Assembly (NCBI RefSeq): GCF_003696345.1
Contig: NZ_RFLX01000006.1
Coordinates: 179,210 to 243,209, forward strand
Direction: 5' to 3'
Origin: Teichococcus wenyumeiae
GTDB lineage: Bacteria; Pseudomonadota; Alphaproteobacteria; Acetobacterales; Acetobacteraceae
Length of the DNA stretch: 64,000 nt
Each line of letters begins with the position of its first letter. Within the stretch, counting starts at the first letter, position 1. Below, in pieces: positions 36,766-45,563 of the stretch. The position numbers were made by a program, and so were the translations under genes. The notes below the pieces were generated by a model. That model ran no database searches and was not told the origin of the DNA. It saw nothing but the letters and a program-made list of their open reading frames with translations.

Positions 36766-38465
36766 GCGCCGTGGTGCAGCAGGAGACGGGGCGGATGACG
36801 CTGGAGAGTTTGCGGGCCGAAGTGGATGGGCCGCGCATGATGCAGGACCTGGCCGGGCTGGCCCAATGGGTCAAGCTGTCCGGCACGCCGGAGGAGATGG
36901 AGGGCATCCGCTTCCTCCAGGCCCGGCTGGATGCGGCGGGCTACCGCACCCAGGTGCTGCTGCACGACGCCTATATTAGCCTGCCCGGTCCGGCGCGCGT
37001 GGAGGTGGATGGCGCACCGCTGACCGCCATCACCCATTCCATGTCTCGTGCCTCTGGCCCCAACGGCGTCAATGGGCCGCTGGTGGATCTGGGTACGGGG
37101 GAGGCGGCGCGATTCGCGGGCGCCAATCTGCGCGGTGCACTGCTGTTGGTGCGGGGCATCGCCAGCCCGGATGTTGCGTTGCGGGCCTCGCGCGCCGGCG
37201 CGGCGGGCGTGCTGCATGTCAGCCCGCACGAGCACCTGCATGAGATGTGCATCTCGCCGGTCTGGGGTAATCCGGGGCTGGAAACGGTGGCCGACCTGCC
37301 CAGCGTCACCGTCTGCACCATCTCCGAGGCGGATGGCGAGGCCCTGGCGGCCCGTCTGGCCAAGGGCGATGCGCCGCGCGTGACGCTGCATGCCAAGGTG
37401 GACACCGGCTGGCGCCAGACGCCCATCCTGGTGGGCGAGCTGGATGCGCCACGCGGTGATGCCGGGGCGCCCTTCATCCTGCTCTCCGGCCATCAGGACA
37501 CCTGGTACCACGGTGTGATGGACAATGGCTCCGCCAATATCGGCATGCTGGAAGTGGCGCGGCTCTGCGCCACGCGGCGGGCGGAGTGGCGGCGGGGGCT
37601 GCGGGTCTGCTTCTGGTCCGGCCATTCCCACGGGCGGTATTCCAGCTCCGCCTGGTATGCCGACCGGAACTGGGCCGAGCTGGAGCGGCGCTGCGCCGCC
37701 CATGTGAACGTGGACAGCCTGGGCGGCATCGGCGCCGATGTGCTGAGCGATGCCGGCTGCATGGCGCCGCTGAATGCCCTGGCCGCCGATGCCATCTCCG
37801 CCGTGTCCGGGCAGGTCCATGCCGGGCGGCGCAAGAACCGCAACAGCGACGAATCCTTCCCCGGAATCGGCATTCCCTCGATCTTCGGCAGCATCAGCAT
37901 GCAGCCGGCCCAGCCGGACGGCTTCCGCAATGCCCTGGGCTGGTGGTGGCACACGCCGCAGGACCTGCTGGACAAGGTGGACGAGGCCAATCAGGTCCGC
38001 GACACCCAGATCCTGCTGCATGCCACATGGCGGCTGCTGGCGGACCCGGTGCTGCCGCTGGACCATGCCGTCCAGGCTGATGCGCTACTGGAGGAACTGC
38101 AGGGACTGGCGCCCAGGCTGGCGGATCAGTTGCCGGTGGCGGAGGTGCTCGCCGCCGCCACCCGGCTGCGGGACCGGCTGGCGCGGCTGGCGGCCAGCCC
38201 GGCGGAGGATGCCGCCACCCGGAACCGGCTGCTGATGCGCCTGTCCCGCGTGCTGGTGCCGCTGGACTATGTGGCGGGGGACCGCCTCGCGCATGACCCG
38301 GCGCTGCCGCAGCCGCCGTGGCCGGTGCTCTCGCCGCTGCGCAGCCTGGCGGAAGCCGAGCCGGGCTCCGATGCGGCGCGCTTCGCCACCGTCAGCGCCA
38401 TGCGGGCCTGCAACCGCCTGACCCGTGCCCTGGCGGAGGCCGAGGCGGTGCTGGACGCCGGCTGA
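36762..38465 (+). CDS. M28 family metallopeptidase-like protein with PA insert
   Basis: Protein of 567 residues without a signal peptide. A PA-like insert is at ~100-200, and the M28 fold follows. Metal-ligand positions are His244 (GHQDTW), Asp254 (DNGSAN), Asp318 (VDSLGG) and His397 (WWHTPQD). The usual catalytic Glu-Glu pair is absent: at that place the sequence reads SGHSHGRYSSSAWY, with His288 and His290. It is coupled to a peptide-type receptor, so hydrolysis of an imported peptide or amide is plausible. A variant metal site or a loss of peptidase activity is also possible. A C-terminal helical ~130-residue extension is unassigned. Confidence 0.82.
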   Translation: MSAVVQQETGRMTLESLRAEVDGPRMMQDLAGLAQWVKLSGTPEEMEGIRFLQARLDAAGYRTQVLLHDAYISLPGPARVEVDGAPLTAITHSMSRASGPNGVNGPLVDLGTGEAARFAGANLRGALLLVRGIASPDVALRASRAGAAGVLHVSPHEHLHEMCISPVWGNPGLETVADLPSVTVCTISEADGEALAARLAKGDAPRVTLHAKVDTGWRQTPILVGELDAPRGDAGAPFILLSGHQDTWYHGVMDNGSANIGMLEVARLCATRRAEWRRGLRVCFWSGHSHGRYSSSAWYADRNWAELERRCAAHVNVDSLGGIGADVLSDAGCMAPLNALAADAISAVSGQVHAGRRKNRNSDESFPGIGIPSIFGSISMQPAQPDGFRNALGWWWHTPQDLLDKVDEANQVRDTQILLHATWRLLADPVLPLDHAVQADALLEELQGLAPRLADQLPVAEVLAAATRLRDRLARLAASPAEDAATRNRLLMRLSRVLVPLDYVAGDRLAHDPALPQPPWPVLSPLRSLAEAEPGSDAARFATVSAMRACNRLTRALAEAEAVLDAG

Positions 38466-38574
38466 ACGGCCCCGGCCGGGCTGCCCCGCGCGATCCTGCC
38501 TTGCTACGGCCCAGTTTGGGTACCATCTCCCTTCAGGCCAGTCCGCTGGCCAAGGCTGATGAGTTTGGATCGTG

Positions 38575-39351
38575 ATGCTGAAGGTTACGCCTGCGCTTCT
38601 GTTGCTGGCCCTGCTCGGGCTCCCTGGTTGCGACGACCCGCCGGAGGCGCAGCAACAGGCAGGGTCGGTGCAGGCCGCCACGGCCGAAGCGCGCCGGGCC
38701 GCCGAGGAGCAGGTGCGCGCCCGGCTGCGCATCGTCGGCGACATGAGCCTGCGCGCCATTCAGGTCTATCCGCAGCAGGTGCCCGGCAGCTACGCCGTCT
38801 GCGGCCAGATCAACCCGACCGGCGCGGCCAACGACCCCTTCATCCCCTGGGTGGCGACGGTGGCCCTGCAGGATGGCAAGGCGAGCCGCGCCTCGCTGGC
38901 GATCGGCCTGTCCAATGTCGAGGCCAGCCGCGTTTACCTGGAGATGGTGGACCGCTGCTTCGAAGGCGGCGGTCCGCGCAATGGCCAGATGCCGGCGGTC
39001 AGCGGCCTGCCGCCGCTCCCCTCCGATACCGCCCTGGCGCAGCAGCGCGAGGCCGCCCAGGCGCCCCCGGCCCCAACCGCCGCGCCCAGCCAGCCCGCCC
39101 CTGGTGCCGCGCCGGCGCCCGTCCCGGCCCCGGCGCCCGCGCCGCAGGTCACCGCCGCCTCCGGCGGGGTGACGACGACCTCGGCCCATCCGGTGAATAT
39201 CCGCAGCAGCCCGGCGGGCGGCGGCGCGGTGGTCCGTGTCGTTCCCCGGGCCTCGGCGCTGCGGGTCTTTGGGGAAGCGCCGGGCGGCTGGCTCCAGGTG
39301 GGCGAGGAGCAGCCCTTCGGCTGGCTGCACAGCTCGATGCTGGAGCGCTAG
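38575..39351 (+). CDS. SH3-domain lipoprotein
   Basis: Secreted lipoprotein of 258 residues from the ATG at 38575 (a GTG one codon earlier is possible). The lipobox is LPGC, with the Cys at about residue 19. A central region (~30-145) has no recognised family. A Pro/Ala linker (~160-190) leads to a C-terminal bacterial SH3 domain (HPVNIRSSPAGGGAVV, then GGWLQVGEEQPFGWLHSSML). Such domains bind cell-wall or envelope partners. It stands alone, ending seven bases before a convergent operon. Confidence 0.75.
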   Translation: MLKVTPALLLLALLGLPGCDDPPEAQQQAGSVQAATAEARRAAEEQVRARLRIVGDMSLRAIQVYPQQVPGSYAVCGQINPTGAANDPFIPWVATVALQDGKASRASLAIGLSNVEASRVYLEMVDRCFEGGGPRNGQMPAVSGLPPLPSDTALAQQREAAQAPPAPTAAPSQPAPGAAPAPVPAPAPAPQVTAASGGVTTTSAHPVNIRSSPAGGGAVVRVVPRASALRVFGEAPGGWLQVGEEQPFGWLHSSMLER

Positions 39352-39358
39352 GTTCGGC

Positions 39359-40054
39359 TCAGAGGTCCTCCAGCCGCTCCACGTAGCGCAGCCCGGCTTT
39401 CTCCAGTGCCGGGCGCATGTTGTAGAGGTCGAGGCCCAGCACGCCGGAGGCCAGCTTCTCGCGCTTCTCGCCCTCGTTCGCCTGCCGTTTCTCGGCGGCG
39501 GCGAGGGTGGAGGCGATGTCAGCGGCGGGCACCACCACTACGCCGTCGTCATCGGCCACCACGATATCGCCCGGCCGCACAGCGACGCCGGCACAGACCA
39601 CGGGCACGTTCACCGAGCCCAGCGTTGCCTTCACCGTGCCGCGTGCCGAGATGGCGCGGGACCAGACCGGAAAGCTCATTTCCCGCAGCACCGCCACGTC
39701 GCGCACGCCGGCATCGATCACCAGCCCGCGCACGCCGCGTGACTTGAGCGAGGTGGCGAGCAGGTCGCCGAACATGCCGTCGGTATTATCGGTGGTGCAG
39801 GCCACCACCAGGATATCGCCCGGCTGGCATTGCTCGACGGCGACATGGATCATCCAGTTGTCGCCCGGCTGTGCCAGAACCGTCACGGCGCTGCCGGCCA
39901 CCGAGGCACCCGGCCAGGCCGGGCGCATATAGGTCTTCATCAGGTTCGGCGCGCGGCCGGAAGCTTCATGAGTGGTGGAGACGCCCAGCGGTGCGAAACG
40001 GTCAATGACCGGCAGTTCCGCGCGCGGGTTACGCGTGACGACGACGGGCGTCAC
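39359..40054 (-). CDS. ligK: 4-carboxy-4-hydroxy-2-oxoadipate aldolase / RraA family protein
   Basis: Protein of 231 residues of the RraA/HMG-aldolase fold. The metal and substrate loop is visible as [24 protein letters not shown] in two parts, with the conserved Asp-Gly and Arg. Family members LigK/GalC split carboxy-hydroxy-oxoadipate to pyruvate and oxaloacetate, the last step of protocatechuate 4,5-cleavage and gallate breakdown. It overlaps the preceding galB-like gene by four bases, and the neighbouring lactonase supports this role over a general RraA function. Confidence 0.8.
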   Translation of the reverse strand: MTPVVVTRNPRAELPVIDRFAPLGVSTTHEASGRAPNLMKTYMRPAWPGASVAGSAVTVLAQPGDNWMIHVAVEQCQPGDILVVACTTDNTDGMFGDLLATSLKSRGVRGLVIDAGVRDVAVLREMSFPVWSRAISARGTVKATLGSVNVPVVCAGVAVRPGDIVVADDDGVVVVPAADIASTLAAAEKRQANEGEKREKLASGVLGLDLYNMRPALEKAGLRYVERLEDL

Positions 40055-40779
40055 GCCAGCACCTCGACGGCATCGGGGAAGATGGTCTGATAGGCCTCAC
40101 CATACTTCATGGCCTTGCCGGAATTGCGGCCGCCCTGCATGCCGCGGTTCAGCGCCACGCGCTCATAATAATCCCAGAGGTGCCGCTGCGCCGGCAGCTG
40201 CTCGAAAGCCTTCCACTTCGTATCCCAGACCTCGGTGACGTTGAGGATGCGGTTGGGCTTGAAGTCGCATTGCTCGGGCTGATGCGGCTCGAACTGGAAG
40301 ACCTGCGGCGCGGAATAGGTGACGCCGCCGGGGTCCGGCTTATGGCCAGCGGCCTGCGCGACGATGCGCGCCTCCTGCGCGATGCGCGAGGCTTCCGGGT
40401 GATCGACGTTATAGGGGTCCTTCACCGCATGGGTCAGGACGAAGGAGGGGTTCACCTCGCGGTAGATGTCGATCAGCCGCTCCATCATCGCATCCGTGAT
40501 GCGAAGCGGGTAATCGCCAGCATCGAAGAATTCGATCTCGGCGCCAAGCACGCTGGCCGCCGCCTCGGCCTCGGCCTTGCGGGCTTCCTTGCACTTTTCC
40601 AGCGTCATGCCGGGCTGCTTCCAGGCGCCCTGGCTCTCGCCACGCTCGCCATAGGACATGCAGACGATCTTGACGCGGTAACCCATCTTCGCATGCAGCG
40701 CGATGGCGCCGCCGGCGCGCCACACGAAATCGCCAGGATGGGCGGTGACGACGAGGCCGGACTTTTGGGTGCCAGACAT
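40051..40779 (-). CDS. galB: PIG-L family hydrolase, probable 4-oxalomesaconate hydratase
   Basis: Protein of 242 residues of the LmbE/PIG-L fold. The zinc motif is changed at its first part: instead of the common PHPDD it reads [13 protein letters not shown], followed by [14 protein letters not shown] later. The LmbE-like GalB of Pseudomonas putida hydrates 4-oxalomesaconate in gallate degradation. The flanking ligK-type and ligI-type genes, with tight or overlapping junctions, make the same role likely here. A deacetylase function is the alternative. Confidence 0.75.
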   Translation of the reverse strand: MSGTQKSGLVVTAHPGDFVWRAGGAIALHAKMGYRVKIVCMSYGERGESQGAWKQPGMTLEKCKEARKAEAEAAASVLGAEIEFFDAGDYPLRITDAMMERLIDIYREVNPSFVLTHAVKDPYNVDHPEASRIAQEARIVAQAAGHKPDPGGVTYSAPQVFQFEPHQPEQCDFKPNRILNVTEVWDTKWKAFEQLPAQRHLWDYYERVALNRGMQGGRNSGKAMKYGEAYQTIFPDAVEVLA

Positions 40780-40790
40780 CTGGGTAATCC

Positions 40791-41663
40791 TCAGCGCGCC
40801 CAGTAGAGGCGGTCGGGGTTGTCGATCAGGATCTTGCGGCGGGCGGCCTCGTCTTCTACGGCCAGCGCCAGGATATCCACGAGGTCGCCGTCATTCGGCA
40901 TGTCGCCGGCGATATTCGGATGCGGGAAATCGGTGCCCCAGAGCGTGCGGTCCGGCGCCACCTCGGCCAGCCTGCGCGCGAAGGGCACGGCGTCATGGAA
41001 GGGCGCGCCGGTGGAGGTCACGCGCTCCGGCCCGCAGATCTTCACCCAGGCCAACTCGTTCTTCATCAGCTCCAGCAGGCGGCGGAAGGGTTCCTGTTCC
41101 AGTCCGTTCTTCGCCTGCACGCGGCCCATGTGGTCGATGACGAAGGGCACCTTGATGCGGCGGATGCGCTCCTCATGCTCCAGGATATCGCCTGCATCGA
41201 GATGCAGCACGACGTGCCAGCCCAGCGGCTGGATCCTGTCCAGCACGCGGTCGAAGACCTCCAGGTCCGGCGTGCCGCCCAGGTGCTTGACGAAGTTGAA
41301 GCGCACGCCGCGCACGCCGCCTGCGTCCAGCTCCTCCAGCCCCTTGTCGGTGATGCTGCCATCCACAATGGCAACGCCGCGATAGGCGCCTTCACTGTGC
41401 TGGATGGCATCGATCATGGCCGTGTTGTCCGTGCCGTGGCAGCTCGCCTGCACGATCACGGCGCGGTCCACGCCCAGGATGGAATGCACGCGGCGCAGAT
41501 CCTCCACCGGCGCATCCGGCGGGGTGTAGGAACGGTCCGGAGCATAGGGGAACTTATGGGCCGGGCCGAAGACGTGGCAGTGGGCATCCACCGAGCCCGG
41601 CGGCAGCTTGAAGGCGGGCGTCTTGGTATGGGGGTCGGGGCCCTTGCAGGTCTTGATGCTCAT
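40791..41663 (-). CDS. ligI: Amidohydrolase, probable 2-pyrone-4,6-dicarboxylate lactonase
   Basis: Enzyme of 290 residues from the ATG at 41663, which overlaps the receptor stop as ATGA; the longer open frame above it is the receptor gene in another frame. The amidohydrolase metal motif is VDAHCHVFGP near residue 30. Conserved PDC-lactonase features include VIVQASCHGTDNTAMIDA, FVIDHMGRV and the closing catalytic Asp in LWGTDFPHPN. It would open the pyrone ring to give oxalomesaconate, feeding the next gene product. Confidence 0.85.
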   Translation of the reverse strand: MSIKTCKGPDPHTKTPAFKLPPGSVDAHCHVFGPAHKFPYAPDRSYTPPDAPVEDLRRVHSILGVDRAVIVQASCHGTDNTAMIDAIQHSEGAYRGVAIVDGSITDKGLEELDAGGVRGVRFNFVKHLGGTPDLEVFDRVLDRIQPLGWHVVLHLDAGDILEHEERIRRIKVPFVIDHMGRVQAKNGLEQEPFRRLLELMKNELAWVKICGPERVTSTGAPFHDAVPFARRLAEVAPDRTLWGTDFPHPNIAGDMPNDGDLVDILALAVEDEAARRKILIDNPDRLYWAR

Positions 41664-42652
41664 TGCTTCTCGATTCCAGCCTTCTCGATGACGCCGGCCC
41701 ATTTTCCGGCTTCGGTGGAGAGCCGCGCACCCAGGGATTCCGGGGTGCCGCCATGGGCTTCCACGCCCGCTTCCAGCAGTTGCTTGCGGATATTGGCATC
41801 CGCCAGCACGGTGTTCAGTTCGGTGTTCAGGCGCGCGATGGCCGGTGCCGGCGTCTTGGCGGGCGCCACCAGCGCGTTCCAGGAGGTCACCTCGAAATCC
41901 TTCAGCCCCGCTTCGCGCAGCGTCGGCACATCCGGCAGATTGGCGGCCCGCTCGGGGGAGGTGACGGCGATGGCGCGCAGCGAACCGTCGCGGATCTGGC
42001 CCATCAGCGGCGCCACGATCTCGAAGGCCACCGTCACGTCGTCGCGCAGCAGCGCGGTCAGCAGGGCAGGGGTGCCGTTGAAGGGCACCGTCACCGCCTC
42101 GACCCCGGCAGCGGTCTTGAACAATTCGGCCGCCAGGTTCTGCGTGCTGCCGACGCTGATGGTGCCGATATTCGTCCCCGAAGGATCGCTCTTCAGCTTC
42201 TGCACCAGGTCCTGCACGCTGCGGATCGGCGACTTCGGCGACACCAGCAGCGCGATAGAGAAGGTGCCCATCAGCCCCACCGGCACGAAATCCTTGATGG
42301 GGTCGAAGGGCAGTGAACGGAACAGCGACTTGCTGATGGCATGGGCATTGGTCGCCACCATCAGCGTATAGCCATCGGCCGGGGAGGAGGTCAGCGCCTG
42401 CCCGGCGACGATGCCGCCGGCGCCGGGGCGGTTCTCCACCACCACCGGCTGCTTCAGCCGCTCCGACAGGCCCTGGCCCACGGTGCGCGCGGTCAGGTCC
42501 GCCACGCCACCGGCCGCGTTGGGCACCAGCAGGCGGATGGGCTTGTCGGGGAAGCTGCCCTGCGCGGCGGCGGGGGTAGCCCAGGGGGCGAGCAGGCCGG
42601 CGGTGCCGCCCAGCGCGGCCAGGCACAGGGCCTTGCGGCGTCGAAGCATCAT
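41660..42652 (-). CDS. Tripartite tricarboxylate transporter (Bug-type) substrate-binding protein
   Basis: Periplasmic receptor of 330 residues. The leader has an Arg-rich start (RRRKALCLAALGGTAG) and ends in PAAAQ. Bug-family landmarks are FPDKPIRLLVPNAAGGVADL, VVENRPGAGG and DIPTLREAG-like DVPTLREAG. GAGGAGG precedes the ATG. It probably captures an aromatic acid or tricarboxylic intermediate for the pathway, although the membrane partners (TctA/TctB) are not in the window, which is common for Bug proteins. Confidence 0.92.
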   Translation of the reverse strand: MMLRRRKALCLAALGGTAGLLAPWATPAAAQGSFPDKPIRLLVPNAAGGVADLTARTVGQGLSERLKQPVVVENRPGAGGIVAGQALTSSPADGYTLMVATNAHAISKSLFRSLPFDPIKDFVPVGLMGTFSIALLVSPKSPIRSVQDLVQKLKSDPSGTNIGTISVGSTQNLAAELFKTAAGVEAVTVPFNGTPALLTALLRDDVTVAFEIVAPLMGQIRDGSLRAIAVTSPERAANLPDVPTLREAGLKDFEVTSWNALVAPAKTPAPAIARLNTELNTVLADANIRKQLLEAGVEAHGGTPESLGARLSTEAGKWAGVIEKAGIEKQ

Positions 42653-42714
42653 GGATCGTCCTCCTCAGGCGGCGCCCTGTAGGCGCCGCGGCGTGGCCGT
42701 GTGGGGTGGCGCGG

Positions 42715-43599
42715 TTATTCGGCGGCAGGCCGGTGGCGCATCGCCTCGGCCAGCGCGTCCAGCAGCGGCTCCAGCTCCGGCTTCAGCAGGCTCTCGCGCG
42801 GCAAGGCTCGGCCCTGCTGGCCGGCCCAGTCCTGCCGCTCCGCGATGGCGCGGCTGAGCAGCGGCTCCACCCCGGCCTCGTCCACCGTGCGTGCCACCTC
42901 TCGCATCTCCTCGGCACGGCGCTTGCCGTGCAGCAGGGCGCGGCTGATGACGTAGCCAGCCAGCCGGCGCCAATCCTCATGCGGCAGGGTATCGGAGAGG
43001 GAGCGCAGCACCTCGGCCTCCACGCCGTAATGGCGGGCGGCGAGCATGCATTCGGTGGTCAGCGCCTCCAGCCCCTTCACCATGACGCTGCGGCACATCT
43101 TGACCGAGGAAGCCTTGCCGATCTCGCCAGGGAAGACCTTCAGGTCCATGCCGAAGGGTTCCATCAGTTCCATGAAGGCCGCCGCATGCGGGCCGCCCAG
43201 CAGCATGGGGGAGCGCAGGCCCTTGGGCGGCACGCTGGCCATCACCGCCGCCTCGACATAACGGCCGCCGGCGGCTTCCACCGCACGCGCCGCCGCCTGC
43301 TTGGTGGCGGGGGAGACGGAATTCACATCCACCACGAAGGGCCGGTGCGACAACCCGCCCGCCAGGGATTCCGCCGCCGCCAGTGCCGAGCCGGCGGTGA
43401 CGGAGATGAAGATCACATCCGCGCCCTGCGCTGCCTCGGGCGCCGAGGCAGCGGCATCGGCGCCCGCGCGTTCCCGCGCCGGGGCCGCGATGTCCCATGC
43501 GCGAAGGGCGCTGGCGCCGCCCGCGCGCAGGTCGCGCGCGAAGATGCCGCCGACCTCGCCGAAGCCGATGATCGCGAAGCGCGTGGTATTGGTGGTCAT
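42715..43599 (-). CDS. NAD(P)-dependent dehydrogenase with DUF1932 C-terminal domain
   Basis: Protein of 294 residues. The N-terminal Rossmann domain of the 6-phosphogluconate-dehydrogenase type starts FAIIGFGEVGGIFARDL. The SSVKMCRSVMVKGLEAL segment carries the conserved Lys before the all-helical C-terminal DUF1932 domain. It lies between a decarboxylase-like gene and the receptor in the aromatic-acid operon. It might oxidise the semialdehyde or hemiacetal produced by ring cleavage, as LigC does in other organisms; that is inference. Confidence 0.8.
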   Translation of the reverse strand: MTTNTTRFAIIGFGEVGGIFARDLRAGGASALRAWDIAAPARERAGADAAASAPEAAQGADVIFISVTAGSALAAAESLAGGLSHRPFVVDVNSVSPATKQAAARAVEAAGGRYVEAAVMASVPPKGLRSPMLLGGPHAAAFMELMEPFGMDLKVFPGEIGKASSVKMCRSVMVKGLEALTTECMLAARHYGVEAEVLRSLSDTLPHEDWRRLAGYVISRALLHGKRRAEEMREVARTVDEAGVEPLLSRAIAERQDWAGQQGRALPRESLLKPELEPLLDALAEAMRHRPAAE

Positions 43600-43614
43600 C
43601 GCCGTCTCCTGTTC

Positions 43615-44502
43615 TCAGCCGAGGTTGGCGGGCAGGCCGTCCCAGACCTCGTCCACCGTCAGCGGGCGCGGCAGCATGCCTTGCGCCGTCATGTAGCCCA
43701 GCGCCAGCTCGATCACCGGGCGCAGCGCGGCGCGGCCCATGGGCGCCCGCCCGCGCGGGCCGGGCGGCGCGGCCTCGGCCGCCGCCGCAAATAGCCGCAG
43801 CAGTTCCGCCACGATTTCCGGCCGCTCTTCCGCCAGTTCCCGCCGCAGGCAGAGCATGTGGTTGACGGGCACGATGCCATGGCGCTGCCAGAAGGCCTCA
43901 GCCGCCGCGCCGGGGTCGCGATAGACGGTGCGCAGGCCAGGGTCGTCCGGCACGTCGTTGCCGACGATCACCGCATCCAGCTCGCTGTTCCGCAGCATGG
44001 CCAGCATGTCCTGGCCCGGGGCGGCACGCTCGGCCCAGGGCGGGTCCTGGATCTCGGCGACATGGGCATCCTCGAAGGTCAGCCAACGGATGGCGTCCGG
44101 GGCCGGGCCGCCGTCCTCGGCCAGGATGCCGCGCAGCCACATGCCGGTGGTCTGGCTATAGGCGCGCACACCGATGCGCCGCCCGGCGAGGTCGGCGGGG
44201 CCATGGATGTCGCTGTCGGCGCGGCAGAGCAGGGCGGATTGCTGGAAGCGCGCCGCCAGCACCACCGGCAGCAGCACCAGCGGCTTGCCGCAGGCGCGGG
44301 CCTGCAGGAAGGTGGCGATGGCCATTTCCGACACGTCGTAGCGCACGTCCCGTACCATGGGGGCGAAGGCGCGGCTGATCACCGGCACATCGGCGAAGTC
44401 CAGCGCCAGGAGGTTGGAACGGAGTTCTCCGTCCTTCAGCGCCCGCGTGGCCGGATAAGTGCCGATGGCGGCGCGGAGCAGGGTCCGGGTCTCTGCCTGC
44501 AT
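43615..44502 (-). CDS. 4,5-dihydroxyphthalate decarboxylase-like protein
   Basis: Protein of 295 residues from the ATG at 44502, with the family-like opening AAIGTYPATRALKDGEL. The fold is that of type-2 periplasmic binding proteins (LAGRRIGVRAYSQTTGMWLRG, HGIVPVNHMLCLRRELA), but there is no signal peptide, so it is cytoplasmic. Relatives include the 4,5-dihydroxyphthalate decarboxylase Pht5, which yields protocatechuate. As first gene of the operon it would supply substrate to the 4,5-cleavage pathway. A solute-binding role remains possible. Confidence 0.75.
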   Translation of the reverse strand: MQAETRTLLRAAIGTYPATRALKDGELRSNLLALDFADVPVISRAFAPMVRDVRYDVSEMAIATFLQARACGKPLVLLPVVLAARFQQSALLCRADSDIHGPADLAGRRIGVRAYSQTTGMWLRGILAEDGGPAPDAIRWLTFEDAHVAEIQDPPWAERAAPGQDMLAMLRNSELDAVIVGNDVPDDPGLRTVYRDPGAAAEAFWQRHGIVPVNHMLCLRRELAEERPEIVAELLRLFAAAAEAAPPGPRGRAPMGRAALRPVIELALGYMTAQGMLPRPLTVDEVWDGLPANLG

Positions 44503-44649
44503 GCTGCGTTTCCTCTGCCCGGCCGGTTTCCCGGCCCTTGCTGCGGAGGTTCGCCTACACCCGGCGGCATGCGCGCGTCTTATCGTTTCTCCCGGCTGGC
44601 CTATCACCGCTGGTTATAGCGAGCGGAGCCTTGGCCAGCCCCTGGCCGG

Positions 44650-45552
44650 TCAGCGCGGGGCCGGGCCGCCGAACCTGCCGCGCAGTGCCGCCAGCTTTTC
44701 CGGATTCCGCATGACGTGGATGGCGATGATGCGGCCATCGTGGATGTCCAGTGCTGTGGTCTGCGGCAGGCCATCGGCTTCCAGCGTGACATAGCCGGGC
44801 AGGCCGTTGATCCGTCCGAGGTGCAGCAGCGGCGGCCGTCCCGCTGCCTTGCGCGCCAGCCCGGCGAAGAAGCGCCCCACCTTCTCCGCGCCCAGCACCG
44901 GGTTCAGGGCAGCGGGGCGGATGCCGCCGCCATCGGTGCGCAGCACGACATCCTGCGCCAGCAGGGTGCGCAGCGCCGCCTCATCGCCGTCGCGGGAGGC
45001 CGCGAAGAAGGCGCGGGCGATGCGCTTCGCCTCGTCCTCATCCACCGCGTGGCGCGGGCTGCCTTCCCCCAGCAGGGCACGGGCGCGGCTGGCCAGCTTG
45101 CGGCAGGCGGGCTCGCTGCGGTTCAGCAGGGTGGCGATCTCGGCGAAGGGGGTCTCGAAGAGGTCGTGCAGGATGAAGACGGCGCGTTCCGCCGGAGAAA
45201 GGCGCTGCAGGGTCAGCAGGAAGGCCACGGAGATATCCTGCGCGCGGGAGAGGGCGGCCTGCTGCGGCGGCTCCAGGTCTTCCACCAAAGGTTCCGGCAG
45301 CCAGGGGCCGACATAGGCCTCCCGCCGGCTGCGGGCGGATTTCAGGTGGTCCAGGCTCAGGCGCGCCGCGATCTTCAGCAGAAAGGCGCGGGGCACCTCC
45401 ACCTGGGCATGGTCGGCCGCGTTCCAGCGCAGGAAGGTCTCCTGCGCGATATCCTCCGCCTGCGCCAGCGAACCCGTCATGCGGTAGGCGAGCCCGATCA
45501 GCTCGCCACGCATGGCGGTGAAGGCGTCGGTGGCATCCGGCGCGGCCGACAT
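44650..45552 (-). CDS. sigJ: ECF41-group RNA polymerase sigma factor (SigJ-like)
   Basis: Sigma factor of 300 residues with sigma-2 (AYRMTGSLAQAEDIAQETFLRW), sigma-4 (LSPAERAVFILHDLFETPF) and a fused SnoaL-like C-terminal domain. The ECF41 hallmarks are visible: WLPEP in the linker, DGGG (RTDGGGIRPA, usually DGGGK) and NPEKL (usually NPDKL) near the C-terminus. In this group the tail domain regulates the sigma instead of a separate anti-sigma. It follows a carboxymuconolactone-decarboxylase-family gene by 11 bases, the standard ECF41 pairing. Confidence 0.93.
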   Translation of the reverse strand: MSAAPDATDAFTAMRGELIGLAYRMTGSLAQAEDIAQETFLRWNAADHAQVEVPRAFLLKIAARLSLDHLKSARSRREAYVGPWLPEPLVEDLEPPQQAALSRAQDISVAFLLTLQRLSPAERAVFILHDLFETPFAEIATLLNRSEPACRKLASRARALLGEGSPRHAVDEDEAKRIARAFFAASRDGDEAALRTLLAQDVVLRTDGGGIRPAALNPVLGAEKVGRFFAGLARKAAGRPPLLHLGRINGLPGYVTLEADGLPQTTALDIHDGRIIAIHVMRNPEKLAALRGRFGGPAPR

Positions 45553-45563
45553 GCTGCCGGGCC

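Noticed and set aside
40791..42626. A single 611-residue protein joining receptor-region sequence to the LigI-like lactonase
   Set aside because: The N-terminal ~320 residues are the receptor gene read in the wrong frame; the lactonase has its own ATG overlapping the receptor stop.
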